Assembly: GCA_963772635.1 (NCBI GenBank)
Contig: CAVYYK010000037.1
Coordinates: 1-64,000 of the forward strand
Source: JAUXFS01 sp963772635
GTDB lineage: Bacteria; Pseudomonadota; Alphaproteobacteria; Rhodospirillales; Defluviicoccaceae
Reading direction: 5' to 3'
Length of the DNA: 64,000 bases
Made by a program: the position numbers and the translations under genes. How positions within the stretch are numbered: position 1 is the first letter of the stretch; every line of letters begins with the position of its first letter. This document shows positions 18,199-29,346 of the stretch, piece by piece. The notes beneath the pieces are model-generated. The model did no database searches. It was not told the origin of the DNA and saw only the letters and a list, made by a program, of their open reading frames with translations.

Positions 18199-19368
18199 AT
18201 GAATATTCATGAATACCAAGCCAAGCAATTGCTGGCGAAATACGGAGTCGCGGTGCCCCACGGCCGTCCCGTCTATACCGCTCCCGAGGCGGAAGCCGCC
18301 GCCAAGGAACTCGGTGGTCCGGTATGGGTGGTCAAGGCGCAGATTCACGCCGGCGGCCGCGGCAAGGGCGGCGGCGTCAAGGTCGTCAAGTCCATCGAGG
18401 ATGTCCGCGAGACCGCCAGGCAGATGCTCGGCATGACCCTGGTCACCCACCAGACCGGTCCCCAGGGCAAGGAGGTCAAGCGCGTCTACATCGAGGAGGG
18501 CTGCGACATCAAGCGCGAGCTCTACATGAGCGTGCTGATCGATCGTGCGACGGCCAAGATCACGTTCATGGCGTCGACCGAAGGCGGCATGGACATCGAG
18601 GAGGTCGCGGCGAAGACGCCCGAGAAAATCATCAAGGTCGCGGTCGATCCCGCGACCGGCATTCTCCCCTTCCACGGCCGCAAGATCGCGTTCGCGCTCG
18701 GTCTCGAAGGCAAGCAGGTCGGCTCGTGCGTGAAGTTCGTTCTCGGCATGTACAAGGCATTCATCGAACTCGACGCCAGCCTGATGGAGATCAACCCGCT
18801 GGTGGTCACCGGCGCCGGCGACGTGATCGCCCTCGACGCCAAGATGAACTTCGACGACAACGCGCTGTTCCGCCACAAGGACATCGAGGAGTTGCGCGAC
18901 GAGTTCGAAGAGGATCCGGCCGAGCTCGAAGCCGCTCGCCACGACCTCAACTACATCAAGCTGGACGGCCAGATCGGCTGCATGGTCAATGGCGCCGGGC
19001 TGGCGATGGCGACCATGGACATCATCAAGCTCTACGGCGGCGACCCGGCGAACTTCCTCGACGTCGGTGGCGGCGCCACCAAGGACCGGGTGACCGAGGC
19101 GTTCAAGATCATCCTGCGCGACCCGAACGTCGAGGGGATCCTGGTCAACATTTTCGGCGGCATCATGCGGTGCGACATCATCGCCGAAGGCGTCGTCTCC
19201 GCAGCCCGCGAGGTTCAAATCAACGTGCCTCTCGTGGTGCGTCTGGAAGGCACCAACGTCGAACTCGGCAAGAAGATCCTCGCCGAATCCGGTCTTCCGA
19301 TCATATCCGCCAACGATCTGGGCGATGGCGCCGAGAAGATCGTCAAAGCCGTGAAGGAGGCCGCGTAA
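18199..19368 (+). CDS. sucC: Succinyl-CoA synthetase beta subunit
   Basis: 389 residues. An ATP-grasp N-terminal domain contains the HAGGRGKGGGVKVV loop, and the C-terminal CoA-ligase domain includes NIFGGIMRCD. With SucD it converts succinyl-CoA to succinate with formation of a nucleoside triphosphate. The stop codon overlaps the sucD start (TAATG), implying coupled translation in equal amounts. Confidence 0.97.
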   Translation: MNIHEYQAKQLLAKYGVAVPHGRPVYTAPEAEAAAKELGGPVWVVKAQIHAGGRGKGGGVKVVKSIEDVRETARQMLGMTLVTHQTGPQGKEVKRVYIEEGCDIKRELYMSVLIDRATAKITFMASTEGGMDIEEVAAKTPEKIIKVAVDPATGILPFHGRKIAFALGLEGKQVGSCVKFVLGMYKAFIELDASLMEINPLVVTGAGDVIALDAKMNFDDNALFRHKDIEELRDEFEEDPAELEAARHDLNYIKLDGQIGCMVNGAGLAMATMDIIKLYGGDPANFLDVGGGATKDRVTEAFKIILRDPNVEGILVNIFGGIMRCDIIAEGVVSAAREVQINVPLVVRLEGTNVELGKKILAESGLPIISANDLGDGAEKIVKAVKEAA

Positions 19369-20243
19369 TGTCCGTACTCGTCAGTTCCGCAACAAAGGTC
19401 ATCTGCCAAGGCTTCACCGGAGCCCAGGGAACTTTCCACTCCGAGCAGGCGATCGCCTACGGCACCAAGATGGTCGGCGGCGTCACCCCGGGTAAGGGCG
19501 GCACCACCCACCTCGACCTGCCGGTGTTCGACACGGTGGCCCAGGCCAAGGCGGCGACCGGTGCCACCGCGACCGCCATCTACGTGCCGCCGCCGTTCGC
19601 CGCCGACGCGATTCTCGAGGCGATCGACGCCGAGATCGAGTTGGCGGTCTGCATCACCGAGGGCGTGCCGGTGATGGACATGCTCAAGGTCAAGCGTGCG
19701 CTCACGGGCTCCAAGACCAGGCTCGTCGGTCCCAACTGTCCGGGCGTGATCACCCCGGGCCAGTGCAAGATCGGCATCATGCCGGGCCATATCCATACCC
19801 CCGGCATCATCGGCGTCGTCTCCCGGTCGGGCACCCTGACCTACGAGGCGGTCGGTCAGACCACCACCGAAGGGCTCGGCCAGACCACCTGCATCGGCAT
19901 CGGCGGCGACCCGATCAACGGCACCAACTTCATCGATTGCCTGGAGATGTTCCTCGCCGACGATGCGACCAAGGGCATCGTCATGATCGGTGAAATCGGT
20001 GGCTCCGCCGAGGAGGAAGCCTCCGAACTGATCAAGAAATCCAAGGTCAAGAAGCCGATGGTCGGCTTCATCGCCGGCGTTACCGCTCCTCCGGGCCGGC
20101 GCATGGGCCACGCGGGTGCTATTATCTCTGGCGGAAAGGGAACCGCCGGGGATAAGATCGAGGCGATGAAAAGTGCTGGCATCCATGTCGCCGACTCTCC
20201 TTCGACACTCGGCACCACGATGAAGGCGGCGATGGGTGGATAA
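19368..20243 (+). CDS. sucD: Succinyl-CoA synthetase alpha subunit
   Basis: 291 residues from the ATG at 19368. CoA binding begins with CQGFTGAQGTFHSEQAI, and the active-site phosphohistidine is in RRMGHAGAIISGGKGTA. It partners SucC. The downstream gap to sucA holds an unusual hairpin at 20269-20293. Confidence 0.97.
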   Translation: MSVLVSSATKVICQGFTGAQGTFHSEQAIAYGTKMVGGVTPGKGGTTHLDLPVFDTVAQAKAATGATATAIYVPPPFAADAILEAIDAEIELAVCITEGVPVMDMLKVKRALTGSKTRLVGPNCPGVITPGQCKIGIMPGHIHTPGIIGVVSRSGTLTYEAVGQTTTEGLGQTTCIGIGGDPINGTNFIDCLEMFLADDATKGIVMIGEIGGSAEEEASELIKKSKVKKPMVGFIAGVTAPPGRRMGHAGAIISGGKGTAGDKIEAMKSAGIHVADSPSTLGTTMKAAMGG

Positions 20244-20261
20244 GCGAAGATGTAACCACTC

Positions 20262-20303
20262 GGGAGGAAAGGCGCGGCGTCATGCCGCGCCTTCGCTGAC
20301 AAT
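20262..20303 (+). promoter_or_regulatory. Ribosome-binding site separated from the sucA start by a hairpin
   Basis: The only good Shine-Dalgarno (GGGAGG, 20262-20267) lies 36 bases before the sucA ATG. Between them is a perfect 10-base stem (AAGGCGCGGC 20269-20278 / GCCGCGCCTT 20284-20293) with a GTCAT loop. Folding the hairpin would leave about 11 unpaired bases between ribosome site and start. No in-frame alternative start exists after the GGGAGG. Confidence 0.6.
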
Positions 20304-23207
20304 ATGGCAACGACAACCGACTCTTTTTTGACGGGAGCCAACGCAACCTATATCGCCCAACTCTATCGCCGGTATATCGAGAGCCCCAACTCGGTGGAAC
20401 CGAGTTGGGCTTCTTTTTTCGCCGATCTTGGCGACGATAGCCGTGTCGTTCTGGGCGACGTGAGCGGCGCCAGCTGGGCGCCGGCACACTTCGATATCCC
20501 TGGCGACGGCGACGGAGCAACCGCGGCGGCGGCGATACCCGCCGAAGCGGCGGCTCCGCCCACGGTGGACCTCAGGGCCGCCACCTTGGATTCGATCCGC
20601 GCGCTGATGCTGATCCGCACCTACCGGGTGCGCGGCCACCTGAACGCCAACTTCGACCCGCTCGGCCTCGAGGGCAAGAAGCACCATCCGGAGCTCGATC
20701 CGGCGACCCACGGCTTTACCGAGGCCGACATGGACCGTCCGATCTTCATTGCCAACGTGCTGGGGATGGAGACCGCGACGCTGCGGGAGATCCTCAAGGT
20801 GCTTCGGGAGACCTATTGCGGGTCGATCGGCGTCGAGTTCATGCACATCCAGCACCCCGACGAGAAGGCCTGGATCCAACAGCGCATCGAGAGCATCCGC
20901 AACCAGACCCAGTTCACCCTCAATGGCAAGCGCGCCATTCTCGAGCGTCTGATCGAGGCCGAGGGCTTCGAGCGGTTCCTCCACGTCAAGTACACCGGCA
21001 CCAAACGCTTCGGCCTGGACGGCGGCGAGGCGATGATGCCGGCGCTGGAACAGATCCTCAAGCGCGGCGCCCAGCTGGGCGTGAAGGAGGTGGTGCTCGG
21101 CATGCCGCACCGCGGCCGGCTCAACGTCCTCGCCAACATCATGCACAAGCCCTACGTCGCCATCCTCTCGGAGTTCCAGGGCGGAACCGCCCATCCCGAG
21201 GACGTCCAGGGTTCGGGTGACGTCAAGTACCATTTGGGCACGTCGGCCGACCGGGTGTTCGACGGCAACGAGATCCACCTGTCGCTGGCGCCGAACCCGT
21301 CTCACCTGGAGGCGGTCGATCCCGTCGTCCTCGGCAAGATCCGCGCCAAACAGGCCGGCCGTGGCGAGGGCGGACGGAACATGGTGATGGGCGTTCTGTT
21401 GCATGGCGACGCCGCCTTCGCCGGCCAGGGACTGGTCGCCGAATGCCTCGATCTTTCCGAGCTCAAGGGCTACCGCACCGGCGGCACCATCCACCTGATC
21501 GTCAACAATCAGATCGGGTTTACCACCAACCCGAGCTACTCGCGCTCGTCACCCTATCCGTCGGACGTCGCGAAGATGGTTCAGGCGCCGATCTTCCACG
21601 TCAACGGCGACGACCCGGAGGCGGTTGTCCATGTCGCCCGCATCGCCACAGAGTTCCGCCAGGAATTCAAGCGCGACGTGGTCATCGACATGTTCTGCTA
21701 CCGCCGCTTCGGCCACAACGAGGCCGACGAGCCGATGTTTACCCAACCGAAGATGTACCGCGCCATCGCCAAGCATCCGACCACCCGCGAGATCTACGCC
21801 AAGCGGCTGGTGGACGAAGGGGTGATCACGGCCGACGACAACGACAAGCTCGATGCCGACTTCCGCGCCCGTCTCGACCAGGCGTTCGAGGCGGCACCGA
21901 CCTACCAGCCCAACAAGGCCGACTGGCTCGAGGGCAAGTGGGCGGGGCTCGGCACTCTCGTCGGCGAGGAGGAACTGCGCGAAGACGAGACATGGGTGTC
22001 AACCGACCTCCTCCGCGCCGTCGGCGAGGCGATATCCAGTCCGCCCAAGGATTTCAACGCCAACAGCAAAATCGTCCGGTTGCTCAAAGCAAAGGCCAAG
22101 ATGATCGAAAGCGGCGAGGAGATCGATTGGGCGACCGCCGAGGCGCTGGCGTTCGGCACTCTTCTGCTGGAAGGGGTGCCGGTCAGGCTGTCGGGCCAGG
22201 ATTCCGGTCGGGGCACGTTCTCGCACCGCCATTCGGTGCTGGTCGACCAGGAAACCGAGGAGCGCTACATCCCACTCAATCACATCAGTGACGTTCAGGC
22301 TCAGTTCGAGGTGATCGACAGCCCGCTGTCCGAGGCCTCGGTGCTCGGGTTCGAATACGGTTACTCGAAGGTGGACCCGGACACGCTGGTGCTGTGGGAA
22401 GCCCAGTTCGGCGACTTCGCCAATGGTGCCCAGGTGATCATCGACCAGTTCATCGCATCGGGCGAGTCCAAGTGGCTGCGCTTGTCGGGGCTGGTGATGC
22501 TGCTGCCCCACGGCTACGAAGGACAGGGGCCGGAGCATTCGTCGGCGAGGCCCGAGCGGTACCTGCAGCTTTGCGCCGAGGACAACATCCAGGTGGTGAA
22601 CTGCACCACCCCCGCCAACTATTTCCACGTGCTGCGCCGACAGATCCGGCGCAACTATCGTAAGCCGCTGGTGGTGTTCACGCCGAAATCGCTGCTTCGC
22701 CACAAATTGGCGGTGTCGACGCTTGCGGACATGGGACCGGAGACCAGCTTCCATCGGGTGCTGCCGGAAATCGACGAACTCGCTGCCGACGGCAAGGTGC
22801 GGCGTCTGGTTCTGTGTACCGGCAAGGTCTACTACGACCTGTTGCAGGCTCGTCGCGAGCGGGGCATCGACGATGTCGCGCTGGTCCGCGTCGAACAGTT
22901 CTACCCGTGGCCGCGCCAGGCGATCCTTGAGCAGCTCTGGAAATACGGTAACGCCGAGCTGGTCTGGTGCCAGGAAGAACCGGCCAACATGGGGGGCTGG
23001 ACGTTCGTCCTGCCGCGTCTGGTCAATATCCTCGAAGAACTGGAACGCGAGGTTTTCGTACCTACTTATGTCGGACGGAAGGCGGCGGCGTCGCCGGCGA
23101 CGGGCAAGTTCAAGACCCATGTCGAGGAACAGGAACGGCTGGTCGAACAGGCGCTGACCGTGGATCTGGACTCGATACCCCAGCCGTTCCGGCGGGTGAA
23201 GCGCTGA
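20304..23207 (+). CDS. sucA: 2-oxoglutarate dehydrogenase E1 component
   Basis: 967 residues, thiamine-diphosphate E1. The N-terminal lipoyl-enzyme docking segment includes SPNSVEPSWASFFADL, and the active site holds GMPHRGRLNVLANI and the TPP motif region HGDAAFAGQGLV. It decarboxylates 2-oxoglutarate and reductively succinylates the lipoyl arm of SucB. Codons about 28-39 also form an intrinsic-terminator-like hairpin (20385-20419). Confidence 0.97.
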   Translation: MATTTDSFLTGANATYIAQLYRRYIESPNSVEPSWASFFADLGDDSRVVLGDVSGASWAPAHFDIPGDGDGATAAAAIPAEAAAPPTVDLRAATLDSIRALMLIRTYRVRGHLNANFDPLGLEGKKHHPELDPATHGFTEADMDRPIFIANVLGMETATLREILKVLRETYCGSIGVEFMHIQHPDEKAWIQQRIESIRNQTQFTLNGKRAILERLIEAEGFERFLHVKYTGTKRFGLDGGEAMMPALEQILKRGAQLGVKEVVLGMPHRGRLNVLANIMHKPYVAILSEFQGGTAHPEDVQGSGDVKYHLGTSADRVFDGNEIHLSLAPNPSHLEAVDPVVLGKIRAKQAGRGEGGRNMVMGVLLHGDAAFAGQGLVAECLDLSELKGYRTGGTIHLIVNNQIGFTTNPSYSRSSPYPSDVAKMVQAPIFHVNGDDPEAVVHVARIATEFRQEFKRDVVIDMFCYRRFGHNEADEPMFTQPKMYRAIAKHPTTREIYAKRLVDEGVITADDNDKLDADFRARLDQAFEAAPTYQPNKADWLEGKWAGLGTLVGEEELREDETWVSTDLLRAVGEAISSPPKDFNANSKIVRLLKAKAKMIESGEEIDWATAEALAFGTLLLEGVPVRLSGQDSGRGTFSHRHSVLVDQETEERYIPLNHISDVQAQFEVIDSPLSEASVLGFEYGYSKVDPDTLVLWEAQFGDFANGAQVIIDQFIASGESKWLRLSGLVMLLPHGYEGQGPEHSSARPERYLQLCAEDNIQVVNCTTPANYFHVLRRQIRRNYRKPLVVFTPKSLLRHKLAVSTLADMGPETSFHRVLPEIDELAADGKVRRLVLCTGKVYYDLLQARRERGIDDVALVRVEQFYPWPRQAILEQLWKYGNAELVWCQEEPANMGGWTFVLPRLVNILEELEREVFVPTYVGRKAAASPATGKFKTHVEEQERLVEQALTVDLDSIPQPFRRVKR
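20385..20419 (+). terminator. Intrinsic-terminator-like hairpin inside the 5' end of sucA
   Basis: CCCAACTCGGT (20385-20395), a GGA loop, ACCGAGTTGGG (20399-20409), then CTTCTTTTTT: a perfect 11-base stem and U-rich tail, about 80 bases into the sucA coding sequence. When ribosomes translate sucA closely the stem would be masked; without translation it could stop transcription of sucA-sucB-lpd. Confidence 0.6.
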
Positions 23208-23235
23208 ACTATAACGAACCTGTACGGGAGAGGTC

Positions 23236-24507
<1,272 letters not shown>

Positions 24508-24536
24508 GGCGGCGGGGCGAGGGCAGTTGGATATAC

Positions 24537-24625
24537 CCCCCTCACCCAGCTTCGGGTAAGCGCCGGCGGTCGCCGGCGCAACCCTCCGCATCCCTCTCCC
24601 CTCGGGGAGAGGCAAGGTGAGGGGG
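24537..24625. repeat. Intergenic palindromic repeat element between sucB and lpd
   Basis: Nested inverted repeats: outer arms CCCCCTCACC (24537-24546) and GGTGAGGGGG (24616-24625); CGCCGGCG twice around GT (24561-24578); CCTCTCCCC (24593-24601) with GGGGAGAGG (24604-24612). This resembles the REP-like CCCTCACCC...GGGAGAGG elements common in GC-rich proteobacterial intergenic regions. Confidence 0.7.
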
Positions 24626-24659
24626 CGAACAAGTTTAAACAAAGTACGGGAGCAACGTC

Positions 24660-26075
24660 ATGACCGACACCCCTTACGACCTGGTCGTCGTCGGCGGCGG
24701 GCCGGGCGGCTACGTGGCGGCGATCCGCGCCGCGCAGCTCGGGCTTCGCGTCGCCTGCGTCGAGAAGCGGGGCGCGCTCGGCGGCACCTGTCTCAACGTC
24801 GGCTGCATCCCGTCGAAGGCGTTGCTGCAGTCGTCGCACCACTACGCGGTCGCGGCCGAGGAGTTCGCCGGCGCACGGGATCAAGGTCTCGGGCCTGGAG
24901 GTCGACCTGGCGGCGATGATGAAGCGCAAGGAAGGCGTCGTCGGCGACCTCACCAAGGGCATCGAGTTCCTGTTCAAGAAGAACAAGGTCGACTACCTGG
25001 TCGGATCGGGAGCGATCGCCGCCGCCGACCAGGTGACGGTGACGCCGGCCGACGGCGGCAAGGCCCGAGCGCTCAAGACCGAGAACATCCTGATCGCCAC
25101 CGGTTCCGACGTGGCGACGCTGCCGGGGATCGAGGTCGACGAGAAACGGATCGTCAGCTCCACCGGGGCGCTGTCGCTGGCCAAGGTGCCGGAGACGATG
25201 GTGGTGATCGGCGGCGGCTACATCGGCATCGAGCTCGGATCGGTGTGGCGGCGGCTCGGCGCCAAGGTGACGGTGATCGAGTTCCTCGACCAGATCCTCG
25301 CCGGCATGGACGGCGAGGTCTCCAAGCAGATGCTGCGCACCCTCAAGAAACAGGGACTGACCTTCAAGCTGTCGAGCAAGGTCACCGGCGCCAAGAAGAC
25401 CAAAACCGGCGTCAGCCTCACCGTCGAGCCGGTGAAGGGCGGCGACGCCGAGACCCTGGAGGTGGACGTGGTGCTGGTCTCGGTCGGCCGGCGGCCCGTA
25501 CACCGAAGGGCTCGGGCTGGAGACGGTCGGCGTCGAGATCGACAACCGCGGCTTCGTCAAGGTCGACCACGACTTCCAGACCAACGTTCCCGGCATCTTC
25601 GCCATCGGCGACGTCATCGGCGGCAAGATGCTCGCCCACAAGGCCGAGGACGAGGGCATGGCTGTCGCCGAACTGCTCGCCGGACAGTCCGGGCACGTCA
25701 ACTACGAGGCGATCCCCGGGATCGTCTACACCTGGCCCGAGGTGGCGGCGGTCGGCGCGACCGAGGAGCAGCTCAAGGCCGACGGCGTCGACTACCGGGT
25801 CGGCAAGTTCCCGTTCACCGCCAATTCCCGCGCCCGCTGCAACGCCGACACCGACGGCTTCGTCAAGATCCTCGCCGATGCCACGACCGACCGCATCCTC
25901 GGCGTCCACATCATCGGCCCCGAGGCCGGCGACCTGATCCAGGAGGTGGTCGATGGCGATGGAGTTCGGCGGCTCGGCCGAGGATCTCGCGCGCACCTGC
26001 CACGGCCATCCGGGGCTGAGCGAGGCGGTCAAGGAAGCGGCCCTGGCCGTCGCCGGCCGGCCGATCCACATCTGA
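24660..26075 (+). CDS. lpd: Dihydrolipoyl dehydrogenase (E3), three one-base frameshifts
   Basis: About 470 residues once three extra bases are removed (near 24872, 25496 and 25951). Pieces in order: FAD motif VVVGGGPGGYVAAIRAAQLG with the redox-active disulfide GGTCLNVGCIPSK; the NAD motif VIGGGYIGIELGSVW; the second FAD site GIFAIGDVIGGKMLAHKAEDEG; the interface domain with the His-Glu pair in TCHGHPGLSE; and the end AGRPIHI. It reoxidises the lipoyl arm of SucB. Because the span is in frame overall and every domain is conserved, sequence error is more likely than a pseudogene. Confidence 0.9.
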
Positions 26076-26118
26076 TTTTTCTGCCTCGCCGCCGGCGCCG
26101 GACGCTATCCTGCCGTCG

Positions 26119-26373
26119 ATGAAAAAGTGGCTCACCCTCGCCGTCGGCTGGGCGTTCGTCATCCTCGGGGTGATCGGGCTGGTGTTGCCGGTGCTCCAGG
26201 GGGTGCTGTTCCTGGCGATCGGCTTCATCATCCTGTCGCGGGAATCGCCGTGGGCCAGGGAGCGCCTGGAGCGGCTCCGCCGACGCCATCCCGAGTGGGC
26301 GGAGACCTTCGACCGGGCGGCGGAGCGGGCGACGGGATGGCTGCGGCGCCTCAATAACCGGCGGCCGCAATGA
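26119..26373 (+). CDS. Small PGPGW-type membrane protein
   Basis: 84 residues. Two adjacent hydrophobic segments (LTLAVGWAFVILGVIGLVLP and LQGVLFLAIGFIILS) are followed by a basic amphipathic tail rich in Arg. The pattern fits the putative transmembrane PGPGW/YbaN-like families of unknown function. The stop overlaps the ATG of the MFS gene (26370), so they are probably cotranslated. Confidence 0.75.
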   Translation: MKKWLTLAVGWAFVILGVIGLVLPVLQGVLFLAIGFIILSRESPWARERLERLRRRHPEWAETFDRAAERATGWLRRLNNRRPQ

Positions 26374-27576
26374 CCGGCAAGGCGCTGATCGCCGCCATGT
26401 GCGCGGCGGAGGTGCTGACCATGGCCGGGGTGTTCGCCTTCCCGGCGCTGCTGCCGGTGTTCTTCGCCGAATGGCAGTTGTCCAACACCGAGGCCGGCTG
26501 GATCGCCGGCATCTACTTCGCCGCCTATGCGGTTTCGGTGCCGGTGCTGGTGGCGCTCACCGATCGCATCGACGCCCGCGTCGTCTACGTCGGCGGCGCC
26601 CTGTTGGCGGCGGTGTCGTCCGCCGGTTTCGCCGTTTTCGCCGAAGGGTTCTGGAGCGGGCTGGTGCTGCGGGCGCTGGCCGGGACGGCGCTGGCGGCCA
26701 CCTACATGCCCGGTCTCAAGGTGCTCGTCGACCGCTACCGGGGTCCGCGCCAGTCCCGCGCGGTCGCGCTCTACACGTCGAGCTTCAGCCTCGGCACCGC
26801 CGCCTCGTTCCTGATCGCCGGCGAGATCACCGCGGGGTTCGGCTGGCGCTGGGCGTTCGCCGCCGCCGCCGTGGCCGCCGTCGTCGCCGCGACTGATCGC
26901 GCTGGCGTTGCGGCGGGTCAAACCGCAGCCGTTGGCGAACCCGGCGCCGCTGCTCGATTTCCGCCCGGTGTTCGCCAACCGCGACGCGATGGCCTACGTG
27001 CTCGGTTACGGCGTCCATTGCTGGGAGCTGTTCACCCTGCGCTCGTGGACGGTCGCCTTTCTCGCCTTCAGCCTCACCCTGCAGCCGGCGCAGGCCGGCT
27101 GGCCGGCGCCGACCTCGGTGGCGATGGTCAGCGGCCTGGTGGCGATGGTCGCCAGCATCGCCGGCAACGAGCTTTGCCTCCGATTCGGGCGGCGGCGGGT
27201 GATCCGGCTGGTGATGGTGGCATCGGTGGCCGCCGCCGCCGGCTTCGGTTTCACCGGACCGCTCGCCTACGGCGTTGTCGTCGTCCTGGCCCTGGCCTAC
27301 AGCGCCGTCGTCCAGCTCGACTCGGCGGCGCTCACCGCCGGCGCGGTCGAGGCCGCCGATCCGGACCGCCGCGGCGCCACCATGGCGGTCCATTCGCTGA
27401 TCGGCTTCGGCTGCGCCTTCGTCGGCCCGCTGGTCCTCGGTGTCGTCCTCGACATCACCGGCGGCGCGACCACGGCCCTCTCGTGGGGCTTCGCCTTCCT
27501 CTCCGTCGCGGCCATCGGCCTTCTCGGCCCGCTGGCGCTGGGGCTGGGCGCGAAAAACCAGAGGGTATCCGGATAG
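26370..27576 (+). CDS. Major facilitator superfamily transporter, one-base frameshift
   Basis: About 401 residues after dropping an extra A near 26892, where the frame switches from ...AAVAAVVAA to LIALALRRVKPQPLAN. Twelve predicted helices; the loop 2-3 motif is ALTDRIDARVVYVGG and a basic loop RYRGPRQSR follows helix 4. No substrate can be assigned. The gene overlaps the small PGPGW protein by 4 bases. Confidence 0.8.
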
Positions 27577-27646
27577 AGGCCGATCGGCTTCGCCGATGGC
27601 GTCGCCAGTGTAGATATGGTCAATCCCATGCGGGTTTGAAGATGCG

Positions 27647-28000
27647 CTATTCGGCGAGGATAACCGGCTGGCCGTGCGGTGTGTCGAGGTAGGCTTGCCG
27701 CCACGCTTCGCGGCGCTCGGCGAGGGTCTCGGCGGAGGCGGCGCCGCTCTCGGCCACCAGCCGCTCGAGGGCGGCGACCACCGCCCGGTAGTAGGTCTCG
27801 GCGGTGTCCGGGGCGCCGGCCTGCTCGGCCCGCCGCAGCTCGGCGCCCAGCGCTTCCGACCAGGCCTGGCGGGTGAACAGCCCGTTCTCCGCCAGCGCGG
27901 ATGCGGTCGCCAGCGCCTGCGCCTGCCACGGCGCGTCGAACACCGGCTCGCCGTCGCGCCGCGCCAGCGGCCCGATCGGGTCGGGGTCAGGCGGGCTCAA
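27647..28000 (-). CDS. Nitrile hydratase accessory protein
   Basis: About 117 residues from a TTG at 28000 that overlaps the end of the beta subunit gene. The segment GEPVFDAPWQAQALATASAL ... FTRQAWSEALG resembles the N-terminus of NHase beta and is typical of the small activator (P14K-like) that escorts cobalt into the alpha subunit. It is the last gene of an alpha-beta-activator operon, the usual order for cobalt nitrile hydratases. The start is inferred from coupling. Confidence 0.82.
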   Translation of the reverse strand: MSPPDPDPIGPLARRDGEPVFDAPWQAQALATASALAENGLFTRQAWSEALGAELRRAEQAGAPDTAETYYRAVVAALERLVAESGAASAETLAERREAWRQAYLDTPHGQPVILAE

Positions 28001-28647
28001 GATAGCTCTCCCACAGATCGATGAAGATCCGTTCGCGCCGTCCTCCGGCCTCGGGCCAAAGCTCCGCCGCGTCGAAGACCACCGAGTACAAGGGCACGGC
28101 CCGCTCCTCGCCGCGGGCGCTGGCGTCGGGCAGCACATGGGCGCCATGGCAGGCGTGGATCACCCCGGTTCGGCCGCGAGCGTAGCCGGGAAGCCGGGTG
28201 TGGCCGGCGGAGCCCAGCGCTTTCGTCCGGACCCGGTCGCCGACGGCGAACACCGGGGCGCCGTCGATCTTTCGGTCGTAACGGACCATCACGGTTTTCG
28301 CGACCCCGACGTCCTTGGCAGCCATCGGCGGCTTCGTCGCCGCCGGCGCCGTGCTCGAATGTCCCGAGGCGACCTCGTCGACGGTCGCCACGCCGGGAAT
28401 CGACGAGCAGCGCCGCGTAGTTTTGCATCCACTGGTCGTAGTAGGGCCGGGTCAGATAGTCGACCGGCTCGATCAGTTCCCGCCCATGGCGCCACCAGTC
28501 GATGTTCCACCCGGGTACGACGCCGCCGAGGGCGCGGGCGATGCCCCACATCCGGCCCTCCCAGGGATGGTGGAAGGGCTCTTCGGGTTCGTCGACGGCG
28601 ATCTTGCCGAAACCCTGCCGCCCGCCGAGGTCGTGGATGCCATCCAT
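27987..28647 (-). CDS. Nitrile hydratase beta subunit, one-base frameshift
   Basis: About 219 residues after removing an extra base near 28395. The N-terminus MDGIHDLGGRQGFGK and FHHPWEGRMWGIARAL are diagnostic of the beta subunit, and the C-terminal SH3-like half (DRVRTKALGSAGHTRLPGYA ... YSVVFDAAELWPE) follows in the other frame. It pairs with alpha to shape the active site for hydration of nitriles to amides. The ATG overlaps the alpha stop (TGATG). Confidence 0.88.
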
Positions 28648-29274
28648 CACGTCACCTCCCCGGCGCCGATCATGCTGTTGCGGGTGACCCGCGCGGCCAA
28701 CGCCGTTTCGTCCAGGCCGTCGGTTCCTGGCGGCCTTCGCGGCAGCACCAGGTAGCGGAGCTCGGACGTCGAGTCCCACACCCGCACCTCGACCTCGTCG
28801 CCGATGTCGACGCCGAACTCGGCGAGCACCGAACGCGGCTCGCGCACCGCCCGCGACCGGTATTCGGCCATCTTGTACCAGGTCGGCGGAATCCCGAGGA
28901 TCCCGATCGGGTAGCAGGAGCAAAGGGTGCAGACGACGAGGTTGTGCACCGCTTCGGTGTTCTCGACGACCTTCAGGTGCGCCAACGCGTAGCCCTCGAA
29001 CCCAAGCTCCGAGATGCCCGCCGTCCCATCGGCGAGCAGCCGCGCCTTGAAATCCGGGTCGACCCAGGCCCGCGCGACCACCCGCGCGCCACGCCGCGGG
29101 CCGATCTCCTCGGAATAGGCCTCGACCCAGGCGTCGACGGCGCGGCTGTCGAGCAGCCCCTTCTCGACCAGCAGGCTCTCCAGCGCCTTGATCCGGAGCG
29201 CCGGCTCCGACGGCAGATGATCGTGAAGCTCGTGGTGGATCTGCGCCACCCGGCTCGAATTCGTAGCTCGTCAT
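28647..29274 (-). CDS. Nitrile hydratase alpha subunit, cobalt type
   Basis: The claw-setting motif VCTLCSC (Cys107, Cys110, Ser111 and Cys112 counted from the GTG at 29249) binds the metal; Thr in the second position marks cobalt enzymes, whereas iron enzymes have Ser. The region VVARAWVDPDFKARLL and the C-terminal domain are intact. As read, the frame opens at GTG 29249. Removing one base of a GGG at about 29250 would extend it to an ATG at 29274 with GGAGTGAG upstream, giving MTSYEFEPVAQIHHEL. That longer start is preferred. Confidence 0.88.
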
Positions 29275-29346
29275 CTCACTCCCCGTGGATTGCCGAAAAC
29301 CAACACCCGGCGGAATCATACCCGGGATAAACCCCGGAAGCGATGG

